From the IMG/VR virus record IMGVR_UViG_3300031654_000126, positions 1-25,048 of that record: a stretch of 25,048 nt of DNA; one strand, written 5' to 3'. A program made the position numbers and the translations under genes. Below, piece by piece: positions 1 through 6,534 of this stretch. A model generated the notes under the pieces. It saw only the letters and a list, made by a program, of their open reading frames with translations, was not told the DNA's origin and did not search any database. Source of the stretch: a virus. Every line of letters starts with the position of its first letter. Within the stretch, counting starts at the first letter, position 1.

Positions 1-596
1 TGAGATACACGGAAAATGATCGTGTAGTTTGCGGTAACCTCATTAGGCTAAATGGGGCGGCAAAGGCGAGTTGGTCTTTTTGGATTAGGCCATCGCGGGT
101 GGACCATTCAAATAAGTATTTCTGCTCACACAACGCATTTGCTGGCTACGCCATCAAACAAGCGCAGTCGGGAATCCGCGCATACTTCGGCAGCACAAGC
201 AACTATGCGTGCACCGGCAACGGCTTCCTCTCCGTCAACACCTGGTGTCATGTTCTCGTGGTTTACGATGGCATTGCAGCCACCGTGCGTATCTATATAG
301 ATGGCTCGGATACGAATGCGGGAATTACCGGTACCATACCGGGCACTCTGGGTTCTGGGGCAAATCCATTTCAAATCGGAGGGTATGGTTCTACCTACTA
401 CTTCGAGGGCTTAATCGGCCCTGTGGCTGTTTGGTCGCGTGATTTGGTTCCGTCTGAAGGGCTGCGACTCTGGAACCCCCACGCCCTCACTCGCCTCCGC
501 CAGCAGATCTTCCCAGCAGCGGCGGCACCGCCGGGAGTGGCACCTACTTCCCACCTGTACGGTTCGTTAGTCGGTCCACTCGGAGGAGCCGTATAA
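1..596 (+). CDS. LamG/concanavalin A-like lectin domain protein (5' partial)
   Basis: The reading frame is open from base 3 to the TAA at 594-596, giving 197 visible residues; the true start lies before the window. The visible part reads as a LamG/concanavalin A-like jelly-roll domain: a strand of the type SWSFWIRP near the beginning, the hallmark segment NTWCHVLVVYDG followed by VRIYIDG in the middle, and GLIGPVAVWSRDL near the end. In phages such domains sit in fibres, adhesins or capsid decorations that bind carbohydrate. The stop is directly abutted by the next start (TAA then ATG), so the two genes are coupled. Its place upstream of the head-tail connectors, rather than after the tape measure, suggests a head-associated decoration or fibre. 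That placement argument is inference; the fold call is fairly secure. Confidence 0.72.
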   Translation, partial: RYTENDRVVCGNLIRLNGAAKASWSFWIRPSRVDHSNKYFCSHNAFAGYAIKQAQSGIRAYFGSTSNYACTGNGFLSVNTWCHVLVVYDGIAATVRIYIDGSDTNAGITGTIPGTLGSGANPFQIGGYGSTYYFEGLIGPVAVWSRDLVPSEGLRLWNPHALTRLRQQIFPAAAAPPGVAPTSHLYGSLVGPLGGAV

Positions 597-2054
597 ATGG
601 TCAGCTTCTACGGTGATTACAACCTGACGGAGACGGTGAACATCCCGTTCAATACGTTCACCAGCGACGACCCCTCGGCGTCGTGCACGGTCACGGATCT
701 CGTGGCCGGCGACATCTACGTTCACAAAGACGGGGTGGAGGGCACGCCGGGGGGAATCACGGTTAGCCTGAACGTCGGGACTGTAAATGGAAATCACCTG
801 GCGATACTCGACCTGAGCAACACGGACGACGAGGACTTCTACGCGGTCGGTGGGCGTTACCAGGTGCGCATGGAGGGTGTGACGATCGACGGGGCCACGA
901 TCAACGCCTGGATCGGGGCGTTCTCTATCGGCTGCACCCTGCGGCCGACCACGGTGGGACGAACGGTGGACGTGGAGTCAACCGGCGAGGTTGGGCTTGA
1001 TTTCAACAACATCAAGGACGCCACCGGGGCTCACACGCTGACGAACATCACGGTACCCGTGGCGACCGCGGTGACGGACCGAGTCACGGCGGACATAACG
1101 TACATCCATGGCACGGCGTTGACGGAGACCGACGGCCAGCTCGCTGCGAGGTTTGTGAATTTCTTCGATCAGGCATCGGCCGGGTTCAATATCGCCACCG
1201 CACTGTCAAGCTTCAAGGCCACGGGGTTTGCCGTGGCGTCGGACGTGACGACGGCACATTCAACTACGGACGGCAAGATCGACGGACTAAACAACTTCGA
1301 CGGCACGGGTGCGACACTCCATTCCGACTACAACGCAGCCAAGACGGCGGCCCAGGCCTCTGTACTAGGAGCCATGGACGATGTGGCGGCTTTCGGCGAT
1401 CCTACCGAGAATGACACTATGATGCAGTACGTAAAGCAGATAGTCGACAGCTTAGTGGGCTCGACTGGAGTTGCGGCGTTTCCGACAGAGGCGGCACCGG
1501 CCAATAACGTCTCGCTGGCCGAGGTGATCCGGGCCATCCATGCCGACGTGACGGGATTGAATGGTAGTGCTATGCGGGGAACTGATAACGCGGCCCTTGC
1601 TGCAACGGCCCTGAGTACCGCGGTATGGACGGCCCCTCGGGCGGGTGCCCTGACGGATCTAATCGACGGGGGCAGATTGGACCTGCTGATTGATGCAATC
1701 AAGACGGCCGCGGAGCGGCTGACGGCGGCTCGGGCCGCGGTCCTGACGGATTGGATCAACGATGGACGGCTCGACGTGATTCTCGACGCGATCCTGGCGA
1801 ACACCGGCACTGACGGTGTGGTTGTCGCCTCGGAAACTCAACAAGCGATCGCCGATGAGGTGCTGAAGCGGGCCGTGACGAAGGTAGAGGACGCGGCCGA
1901 CAAGCACTCGCTGGGCGGGCTGGTCATGTTCGTGACCAACTTCTCGATCTCCGGTGACACGTTGACTGCGAAGAAGCCGAGCAATGACAGTCCCTTCCAA
2001 ACCTACACGCTGACGAGCGACGAGGATGCGAACCCCGTGACGGGAGTTTCCTGA
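597..2054 (+). CDS. Putative phage adhesin/structural protein with internal repeats
   Basis: 485 residues, starting at the ATG that touches the preceding TAA. The N-terminal third is beta-rich and resembles the Ig-like N-terminal domains of phage fibre or baseplate upper proteins. The middle is Ala/Thr/Asp-rich. Residues about 350-400 carry two copies of a segment of the form LTD-(L/W)-I-x2-GRLD-x3-DAI, encoded around 1650-1701 and 1743-1794. The C-terminus (HSLGGLVMFVTNFSISGDTL, then TYTLTSDEDANPVTGVS) looks like the compact C-terminal modules of uncharacterised phage virion proteins. No enzymatic motif, signal peptide or membrane segment is seen. Flanked by a LamG protein and a small repeat protein, it probably belongs to a fibre or decoration set. 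The exact role is unknown. Confidence 0.6.
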   Translation: MVSFYGDYNLTETVNIPFNTFTSDDPSASCTVTDLVAGDIYVHKDGVEGTPGGITVSLNVGTVNGNHLAILDLSNTDDEDFYAVGGRYQVRMEGVTIDGATINAWIGAFSIGCTLRPTTVGRTVDVESTGEVGLDFNNIKDATGAHTLTNITVPVATAVTDRVTADITYIHGTALTETDGQLAARFVNFFDQASAGFNIATALSSFKATGFAVASDVTTAHSTTDGKIDGLNNFDGTGATLHSDYNAAKTAAQASVLGAMDDVAAFGDPTENDTMMQYVKQIVDSLVGSTGVAAFPTEAAPANNVSLAEVIRAIHADVTGLNGSAMRGTDNAALAATALSTAVWTAPRAGALTDLIDGGRLDLLIDAIKTAAERLTAARAAVLTDWINDGRLDVILDAILANTGTDGVVVASETQQAIADEVLKRAVTKVEDAADKHSLGGLVMFVTNFSISGDTLTAKKPSNDSPFQTYTLTSDEDANPVTGVS

Positions 2055-2056
2055 CG

Positions 2057-2257
2057 ATGGCCGCTGGCTGGTTCGACCTACTGGGCATGGGCCGCAAGAT
2101 GGCATTACCCGTCTTGGCGAAGTTCCCTGGCGACACGGACTGGAGCCAGGCGGGCGTGGGCGACGCGGAGGTGGCGGCGAAGGCGGGCGAGCCAGGCGAT
2201 AGCGACTGGAGCCAGGCGGGGGTCGGATCAGCAGCAGTGGCCGTGAGGGAGTCGTGA
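2057..2257 (+). CDS. Small protein with 22-residue tandem repeat
   Basis: 66 residues, starting two bases after the previous stop and ending one base before the next start (TGA C ATG), so it fits the operon spacing. The N-terminal 23 residues contain FDLLGMGRKMALPVLAKF. The rest is two near-identical units that begin PGDTDWSQAGVG and PGDSDWSQAGVG and run AEVAAKAGE or AAVAVRES. No family is recognised. The repeat could be a short trimerising or linker element of a virion fibre; this is a guess. The good start and stop fit and in-frame repeat make it more likely a real gene than chance. Confidence 0.5.
   Translation: MAAGWFDLLGMGRKMALPVLAKFPGDTDWSQAGVGDAEVAAKAGEPGDSDWSQAGVGSAAVAVRES
2126..2254 (+). 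repeat. Imperfect 66-bp tandem duplication inside a coding gene
   Basis: Two in-frame units (2126-2191 and 2192-2254, the second one codon short) share the 17-base stretch GACTGGAGCCAGGCGGG at 2138-2154 and 2204-2220, exactly 66 bases apart. The multiple-of-three period keeps the reading frame and creates the 22-residue protein repeat. Confidence 0.75.
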
Positions 2258-2258
2258 C

Positions 2259-2654
2259 ATGAGCTTCGAGGTCAAGGCTTACGCCAACCGGACGGTCGAC
2301 TTCACGGTCACGCTGAAGACGAACAGCGAGGGCTACCTGCAACTACAGGCGGGCGACGTGGTGCGGGTGAAGGTCGGCCGGGCCGGGACTGTCGAGCTGG
2401 ACCTCGACTCCGTGGCGGCGACGATGAACGGGTCGGTCGTGACGGTGGATGAGGTCGGCGACGGCTCGGCGACCCACGCCTCGGTGACGGTGCGGCTGGC
2501 TCAAGGCGATCTTGACGGAATGAGCGGCCTCTATTCGGTCGAGGTGCTTGTGGTCGATGATTCAGAGGTTAGTCCCGCAGATGCGATCAAGGCATGTGAG
2601 TATGGATGCCTTGGGGTGCTGCCAAGCATGAACGGTGACGTAGGGAAGACGTGA
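2259..2654 (+). CDS. Hypothetical beta-rich phage protein
   Basis: 131 residues, ATG one base after the preceding TGA. The sequence alternates short hydrophobic strands (FEVKAYANRTVDFTVTL, VVRVKVGRAGTVELDL, ASVTVRLAQGDLDGMSGLYSVEVLVVDD). This pattern resembles the Ig-like/BppU-type N-terminal domains of phage baseplate or fibre proteins that describe a quantity plus its bounds. No catalytic residues are seen. It precedes the connector gene, with which it overlaps at TGATG. Likely a virion component; family assignment is weak. Confidence 0.5.
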   Translation: MSFEVKAYANRTVDFTVTLKTNSEGYLQLQAGDVVRVKVGRAGTVELDLDSVAATMNGSVVTVDEVGDGSATHASVTVRLAQGDLDGMSGLYSVEVLVVDDSEVSPADAIKACEYGCLGVLPSMNGDVGKT

Positions 2655-3379
2655 TGATCTGCGATCGCGCGGAAATTCTGGCTTTCCTCGGCAAGGCGGG
2701 GAACGTAACGGACCCGGAGGATAGCCTTCTAATGATGCTGGCCCCGATGGTCGAGCGGTCGGTCAAGGGGTTCGTCGGCTACTCGGTCGAGCAGGCCACG
2801 CACACGCACTACCTGCCGAGGGACCGGCGGGGCGGGAACATCGACCCGGCCGTGCGGTACTACGACGTGCGGGGGGGCAGGGCGGTGGGGGCCACGGTCG
2901 GCGGCGTGGCCGAGGCGGCGATGCTGCTGGTGCCAGAGCTGCCGCTGAGGAGCATCACCAACCTATACGAGGACACGAGCGCGTACGCCGGGCAGGGAAG
3001 CGGCGACTTCGCGGCCTCGACGGAGCTGACCAGTGGGGACGACTTCTACGTGCAGTACGAGCCGGCCGGGCTGTGCAAGAGCGGGATCATCCACCGCACC
3101 GCCGGCTACTGGCCGGCCCGCAACGGCACGGTGAAGGTGGTCTACGTGGCCGGGTACACGCAGGCGGAGCTGAGCACGGGGATCGCGGCGGACATCAAGC
3201 TGGCCTGCCTGTTGGGCATCCAGCACGCCTTCGGGCAGCGGGGCGAGAGCGCGGGGACGATCAAGGCGGAGCGGTTGGGGGACTACGCGGTGACCTACGC
3301 GGTGGAGCGGGCCGGGCAGATGCCCCGGCAGGCGAAGAAGCTGCTGCAACCGTTTGTGTCTTACGGGAAATTCGTGTAA
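2654..3379 (+). CDS. Head-tail connector protein (gp6-like)
   Basis: 241 residues from the ATG at 2654, which overlaps the previous stop (TGATG); a GTG at 2651 would add one residue. The helical N-terminus (CDRAEILAFLG, then DSLLMMLAPMVERSVKGFVGY) followed by a middle beta region and a helical C-terminus (ADIKLACLLGIQHAFGQRGE) is the pattern of HK97 gp6-like/DnaT-like head-tail connectors. The family is usually 90-240 residues, so this is at the long end. In the virion it forms the ring under the portal to which the head-closure protein binds. The next gene starts on the last base of this stop codon. Call rests on pattern plus position. Confidence 0.7.
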   Translation: MICDRAEILAFLGKAGNVTDPEDSLLMMLAPMVERSVKGFVGYSVEQATHTHYLPRDRRGGNIDPAVRYYDVRGGRAVGATVGGVAEAAMLLVPELPLRSITNLYEDTSAYAGQGSGDFAASTELTSGDDFYVQYEPAGLCKSGIIHRTAGYWPARNGTVKVVYVAGYTQAELSTGIAADIKLACLLGIQHAFGQRGESAGTIKAERLGDYAVTYAVERAGQMPRQAKKLLQPFVSYGKFV

Positions 3380-3714
3380 TGAGCATCCAATCCCTCTGCG
3401 ACAAGCTGGTAACGCCATACGCCCGGGTAAGGACCGACGGGGCGGCCGGGAGCGCCGCCTTCACGTACCCGACGGCGGGCGCGCCGTTCCATGTGAGGAT
3501 ACAGCCGGCCAGCTCGTACGAGCGGACGATCGCATTGCAGCGGGACACGGAGATCAGCCACGTGATGTACACGCCGGCCGACCCCGGCCTGAATGAGGGC
3601 GACCGGATCGTGTGGGACGGGCGGAACTTCGACGTGCAGGCGAAGGCGATCAACTTCGACGAGCAGGACCGGCTCTGGAAGCTGGAGGTTCTAGAGACCG
3701 GGCAGCAGCAGTGA
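3379..3714 (+). CDS. Head closure / head-tail joining protein
   Basis: 111 residues; the ATG at 3379-3381 shares its A with the TAA of the connector gene. The frame is open upstream too, but that part lies antiparallel in codon sense to the connector gene and is a shadow, so the coupled ATG is the start chosen. The content (FHVRIQPASSYERTIALQRDTEISHVMYT, NEGDRIVWDGRNFDVQAKAIN, WKLEVLE) is the beta-barrel pattern of the phage head-tail joining (SPP1 gp16/HK97 gp7-like) proteins: a line about measuring in a rectangular barrel with a GDRI-x-WDG turn and a C-terminal LEVLE strand. Its role would be to seal the portal after packaging and dock the tail. Confidence 0.7.
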   Translation: MSIQSLCDKLVTPYARVRTDGAAGSAAFTYPTAGAPFHVRIQPASSYERTIALQRDTEISHVMYTPADPGLNEGDRIVWDGRNFDVQAKAINFDEQDRLWKLEVLETGQQQ

Positions 3715-3715
3715 C

Positions 3716-4369
3716 ATGGCGAAGAAAGCGACGATCCGATGGTACGGGCCGCAGGTGAAGGGCAAGGTGAAGACGGCGGCCTACAAGGGCCTGCGGCGGG
3801 CGACGGCCTACACGCAGAAGAAGATCAAGTTAGCGATCAGCAAGCCGGCCATGGTCGGCAAAGGCGGGGCGAAGAGCCCGAGCGCCAAGAGCAAGCGGAA
3901 GCCGAGACGCTACCAGCACAGCAAGCCGGGCGAGCCGCCGCGGGCGATCACCGGGAAGCTGAGGCAGTCGATATTCCAGAGCACAGACAGGAGGCGGATG
4001 CTCGGCAGCGTGGGGACCACGCTCGAGTACGGGGCGGGATTGGAGAAGGGCATCAGCCACGATTTCCCCATTCAGGCCAAGCGAAAGAAGTCGCTGGCGT
4101 TCCCCGGCTGGGTCCAGAAGGAAGCAGAATACAAGTTGGGCACCGCAATGTCGATCGCCAGTCACCAGACGGTAAAGGGCGGCGTCAAGAAGGGCAAGGG
4201 CGAGCGGTCCGAGTGGGGCTGGGTGTTTAGGAGGAAGGTGAGGCACCCGGGCATTAAGAAGCGGCCGTACCTGTGGGCCACCGTGAAGAAGAACAGGGTC
4301 AGGATCAAGGCCATCATATTCGGGGCGATCAAGCAAGCCATGAAGGGGCAGGTGAAGCTGGGGAAATGA
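3716..4369 (+). CDS. HK97 gp10-like neck/tail completion protein
   Basis: 217 residues, one base after the previous stop. A Lys/Arg-rich N-terminus and helix (GLRRATAYTQKKIKLAIS) is followed by PRAITGKLRQSIF, a middle VGTTLEYGAGLEKG and the diagnostic C-terminal RHPGIKKRPYLWATVKK. The combination of TG-x-LR-x-SI, a 'Y-A-x-x-x-E-x-G' turn and HPG-x-x-x-RP(Y/F) is typical of the HK97 gp10/minor capsid family. It is longer than the usual ~140 residues because of a basic insertion around residues 45-65 and another around 135-175. Its place between head closure and tail terminator matches the conserved order of siphovirus neck genes. Confidence 0.78.
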   Translation: MAKKATIRWYGPQVKGKVKTAAYKGLRRATAYTQKKIKLAISKPAMVGKGGAKSPSAKSKRKPRRYQHSKPGEPPRAITGKLRQSIFQSTDRRRMLGSVGTTLEYGAGLEKGISHDFPIQAKRKKSLAFPGWVQKEAEYKLGTAMSIASHQTVKGGVKKGKGERSEWGWVFRRKVRHPGIKKRPYLWATVKKNRVRIKAIIFGAIKQAMKGQVKLGK

Positions 4370-4372
4370 GAG

Positions 4373-4771
4373 ATGGCGACGTTCTACGCGCAGATCAAGA
4401 GCAAGTTCGACGGGGCCGAGACGCTGGTCGCCTCGCCGTTCAGCAAGCTCCACATGGGGGACAGCCCGGACAGCGAGGATTACCCGTTCTGCGTGCTCGT
4501 GCCGACAGAGGAGACGAAGCAGGCGGGGAGCTTCGGGTCGAACTACTACGAGGAGTCGTTCGCGTTTCACGCGGTGGACCGGACGCAGGAGCTGGTCGAG
4601 GCACACGGCGACCTGATCGAGGCGTTGTTCAAGGACTGCGAGATGACCCTCACGGTGACCGGGCTGACAGTGATCAGGCTAGACCTGACGGCCCGCCGGT
4701 CTTCGCAGCTCGAGGAGGACGTGTGGGACGAGGTGCTGGAGTACACGGCCGAGTACGAGAAGGCGAGGTGA
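4373..4771 (+). CDS. Probable tail terminator protein
   Basis: 132 residues starting three bases after the previous stop. It has the size and alpha/beta character expected for tail terminators (lambda gpU/HK97 gp9-like): an N-terminal helix (FYAQIKSKF), a 'DYPFCVLVPTEE' strand, a central FGSNYYEESFAFHAVDRTQELVEAHGDLIEALF segment and an acidic C-terminal helix. The function would be to cap the tail tube at its correct length and join it to the head. The assignment relies mainly on position between the gp10-like protein and the tube protein and is tentative at sequence level. Confidence 0.6.
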   Translation: MATFYAQIKSKFDGAETLVASPFSKLHMGDSPDSEDYPFCVLVPTEETKQAGSFGSNYYEESFAFHAVDRTQELVEAHGDLIEALFKDCEMTLTVTGLTVIRLDLTARRSSQLEEDVWDEVLEYTAEYEKAR

Positions 4772-4775
4772 CGCG

Positions 4776-5321
4776 ATGACCCTGAGCTTGACAGCCAAGA
4801 TACGGGCGCGGCTGGAGTGGACCTACCAGAACGCCCTGGATCTGGCGACGGCGGAGGACGACAACCAGCTCGCCCTGCTGAAGTCGCTCACCAGCGGCAC
4901 CAGCGGCGACCAGGTGAACCGGATGTGGCACGACCGCCGGCGGCTGTCGCAGCCGAGCGGGACGGACCTGCTCGACCTGGCCGGCGGGCTGACGGACGTG
5001 TTCGGCAACACGCTGACGTTCACCAAGATCAAGGTGCTGCTGATCCAGAACAAGGGCATGAGAAGCGGCTCGACCTACGTGCAGACGGCCGGGCAGGACA
5101 TCCTGGTCGGCGGGGCGACGAATGCCTGGGCGGCCTTCCTGGACAACGACGCCAGCGCGAAGGTGAGGCTGCGCAGCGGAGGCCTGTTTGTATGGACGGC
5201 ACCGGAGGATGGCGGAAGGGTGGTGGCGGGGACGAGCGACATCTTGCAGATGGAGTGGGCAGGGTCGGCGGCGTCGGGGGACGACATCGACTATGACATC
5301 GTGATTATGGGCGTCGTGTAA
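4776..5321 (+). CDS. Conserved-looking phage protein of unknown function
   Basis: 181 residues, four bases after the preceding stop. Visible parts are an N-terminal helical stretch that begins MTLSLTAKIRARLEWTYQNAL and includes LATAEDDNQLALL, a central GLTDVFGNTLTFTKIKVLLIQN and a C-terminal beta region (KVRLRSGGLFVWTAPEDGG, then DIDYDIVIMGVV). The second half reads like a jelly-roll or beta-sandwich. Proteins of this pattern occur near tail genes of phages, but I do not recognise a named family. Lying between the tail terminator and the tube protein, it is probably a virion or assembly component. It is followed by a 35-base gap carrying the strong ribosome binding site of the tube gene. Confidence 0.5.
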   Translation: MTLSLTAKIRARLEWTYQNALDLATAEDDNQLALLKSLTSGTSGDQVNRMWHDRRRLSQPSGTDLLDLAGGLTDVFGNTLTFTKIKVLLIQNKGMRSGSTYVQTAGQDILVGGATNAWAAFLDNDASAKVRLRSGGLFVWTAPEDGGRVVAGTSDILQMEWAGSAASGDDIDYDIVIMGVV

Positions 5322-5343
5322 AGGCGCCCGCGTCTCGTTTAGT

Positions 5344-5349
5344 AAGGAG
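5344..5349 (+). promoter_or_regulatory. Strong ribosome binding site of the tube gene
   Basis: AAGGAG seven bases before the ATG at 5357. Most genes here rely on overlap coupling and have weak sites, so a full Shine-Dalgarno marks this gene as highly translated, as expected for the most abundant tail protein. Confidence 0.75.
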
Positions 5350-5356
5350 TTGACCT

Positions 5357-5752
5357 ATGGCCAACGTATCAGGCAAGTACGGGCAGGTGGACGCGGGCTC
5401 CAGCACGTTCGCTGACTGCAATCACTGGACCATGGAGCTGGTCGCCGACGCCAGCCAGTTCGGCACGTTCGGCGGAGGCGGCTGGAAGACCGGCAACGTC
5501 GGTCAGTTCTCCGCGTCGGGCACGATCGAGGGGGCCTACGACTCGGCGTCTCCGGTCGAGGACACCATCGTACAGGGCACCGCGGTCACGCTGACGCTGT
5601 ACCTCTCGACCGCGGCCGGCGGCACCGAGCGCAAGTACTCGGTCCCCGCGCAGATCACGAGCCTGTCGTTCGAGGTGGACGGCGACACGGGCGAGAAGGT
5701 GACCTGGTCGGCGAACTTCCAGAGCACTGGGGAGATCACGCCGCCGAGCTAA
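5357..5752 (+). CDS. Major tail tube protein
   Basis: 131 residues. The pattern fits small siphovirus tube proteins: GKYGQVDAGSSTFADCNHWTMEL near the start, a central SASGTIEGAYDSASPVEDTIVQGTAVTLTLYL, and a C-terminal SFEVDGDTGEKVTWSANFQSTGEI. The closing 'F-E-V-D-G-D-T-G-E-K-V-T-W-S-A-N-F-Q-S-x-G' matches the strand-turn-strand ending where tube proteins state a 'spread' of the new value. It polymerises into the hollow tail tube. Support comes also from position immediately before the frameshifted chaperone pair and the tape measure, and from the strong ribosome binding site. It ends with a TAA TAG double stop. Confidence 0.75.
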   Translation: MANVSGKYGQVDAGSSTFADCNHWTMELVADASQFGTFGGGGWKTGNVGQFSASGTIEGAYDSASPVEDTIVQGTAVTLTLYLSTAAGGTERKYSVPAQITSLSFEVDGDTGEKVTWSANFQSTGEITPPS

Positions 5753-5773
5753 TAGAACGAAAGGGCATCACCT

Positions 5774-6358
5774 ATGGACGGATCGAGCCGCATGTTCGCG
5801 GCGCCCGCCGAGCTGACCCTGGGCGGGCGCCGCTTCCGGGCGGACCCGAGGATCGCCCGGCACTACGGCGAGATGGAGCAGCACATCCTGTCGCTTCGGC
5901 CGAACCCGATCGCCGTGGCGAAGGACAGCATGGCCCTGTTCGAGGGCGACCCCGACATCCAGACAGAGCTGCTTCGCCTAGCCATGGCGGAGGCCAGCCG
6001 GGCGAAGGCGGTCACGCGGGGTGAGCTGGCCGAGTGGATGAACTCGATCGACGGCACGGTCTTCGTCACCTGGCTGTCGATCCGGGACGGCGCGCCCGAC
6101 GTGACGAGGGAGCAGGTGCAGGCATGGATGCTGGAGGAGATCGAGTCGGTCGCGGTGAAGCTGGCCGAACAGGCGGGGCTGACGGAAGACGCCGCGGCGG
6201 ACCAGGCCGCCGGGCAGGTGCTCGACCGAGTACACGACAGGATCAACGCGATCTCAGGGGAGGACGACCTGGGAAACTTGACTGGCCCGCCGACGAGGGC
6301 GGGCCGACCGACCGAAGATACAAGCCGATCCCCTGGCGAAGGATCTGCCGGGACCTAG
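5774..6358 (+). CDS. Tail assembly chaperone (gpG-like, zero frame)
   Basis: 194 residues, helical and acidic, beginning MDGSSRMFAAPAELTLGG. It has the position, size and frameshift signal of lambda gpG-type chaperones, which coat the tape measure protein during tail assembly and are absent from the virion. A GAAAGGG site lies about eight bases upstream of the ATG. Residues after the slippery heptamer at codons 167-168 (NLTG onward) are low-complexity Thr/Arg/Gly and end at TAG 6356-6358. This tail is used only by ribosomes that do not shift. The overlapping -1 product is given separately. Confidence 0.78.
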   Translation: MDGSSRMFAAPAELTLGGRRFRADPRIARHYGEMEQHILSLRPNPIAVAKDSMALFEGDPDIQTELLRLAMAEASRAKAVTRGELAEWMNSIDGTVFVTWLSIRDGAPDVTREQVQAWMLEEIESVAVKLAEQAGLTEDAAADQAAGQVLDRVHDRINAISGEDDLGNLTGPPTRAGRPTEDTSRSPGEGSAGT

Positions 6359-6534
6359 CCTCGGCCTACGGGTTCACCGCCGCGCAGGTGGCTGACATGA
6401 CGCTCTACCAGATACGATCCTACTTGGCGAAGACGGAGGAGCTGGGCTCGGGCACGTTCCGGGTGTCCTCGGCCGAGGCCGCCGACGCGGCCCTCAAGAT
6501 CCAGGAGTCCCGCCATCTAAGGGGGCTCACCTGA
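5774..6534 (+). CDS. Tail assembly chaperone fusion (gpGT-like) made by -1 frameshift
   Basis: Joining 5774-6277 to 6277-6534 gives a 253-residue protein. The first 168 residues are those of the gpG-like protein. After the slip at GGGAAAC the ribosome reads CTTGACTGGCCC, giving LDWPADEGG, then YKPIPWRRICRDLASAYGF, a segment TAAQVADMTLYQIRSYL typical of T-domains, and an end at TGA 6532-6534. The T part has no plausible start of its own. In lambda-type systems the gpGT minor product links the tape measure to tube subunits at a low fixed ratio to gpG. The tape measure ATG overlaps the stop (TGATG). Confidence 0.85.
6271..6305 (+). promoter_or_regulatory. -1 programmed ribosomal frameshift signal
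   Basis: The heptamer GGGAAAC occupies 6271-6277 and is in the correct phase (G GGA AAC) for the zero frame that starts at 5774. Six bases later begins a perfect 8-bp stem, GGCCCGCC at 6284-6291 with GGCGGGCC at 6298-6305, closed by the loop GACGAG. Slippery site, spacer length and a GC-only stem all match the known requirements for efficient tandem slippage. Downstream the -1 frame is open to 6534. Confidence 0.93.

Noticed and set aside
3073-3378. Upstream extension of the head closure frame
   Set aside because: It is an Arg/Gly-rich shadow of the connector gene; the real start is the TAATG overlap at 3379.
5322-5356. Possible terminator or promoter in the gap before the tube gene
   Set aside because: No hairpin with T-run and no convincing -10/-35 pair; only the ribosome binding site is clear.
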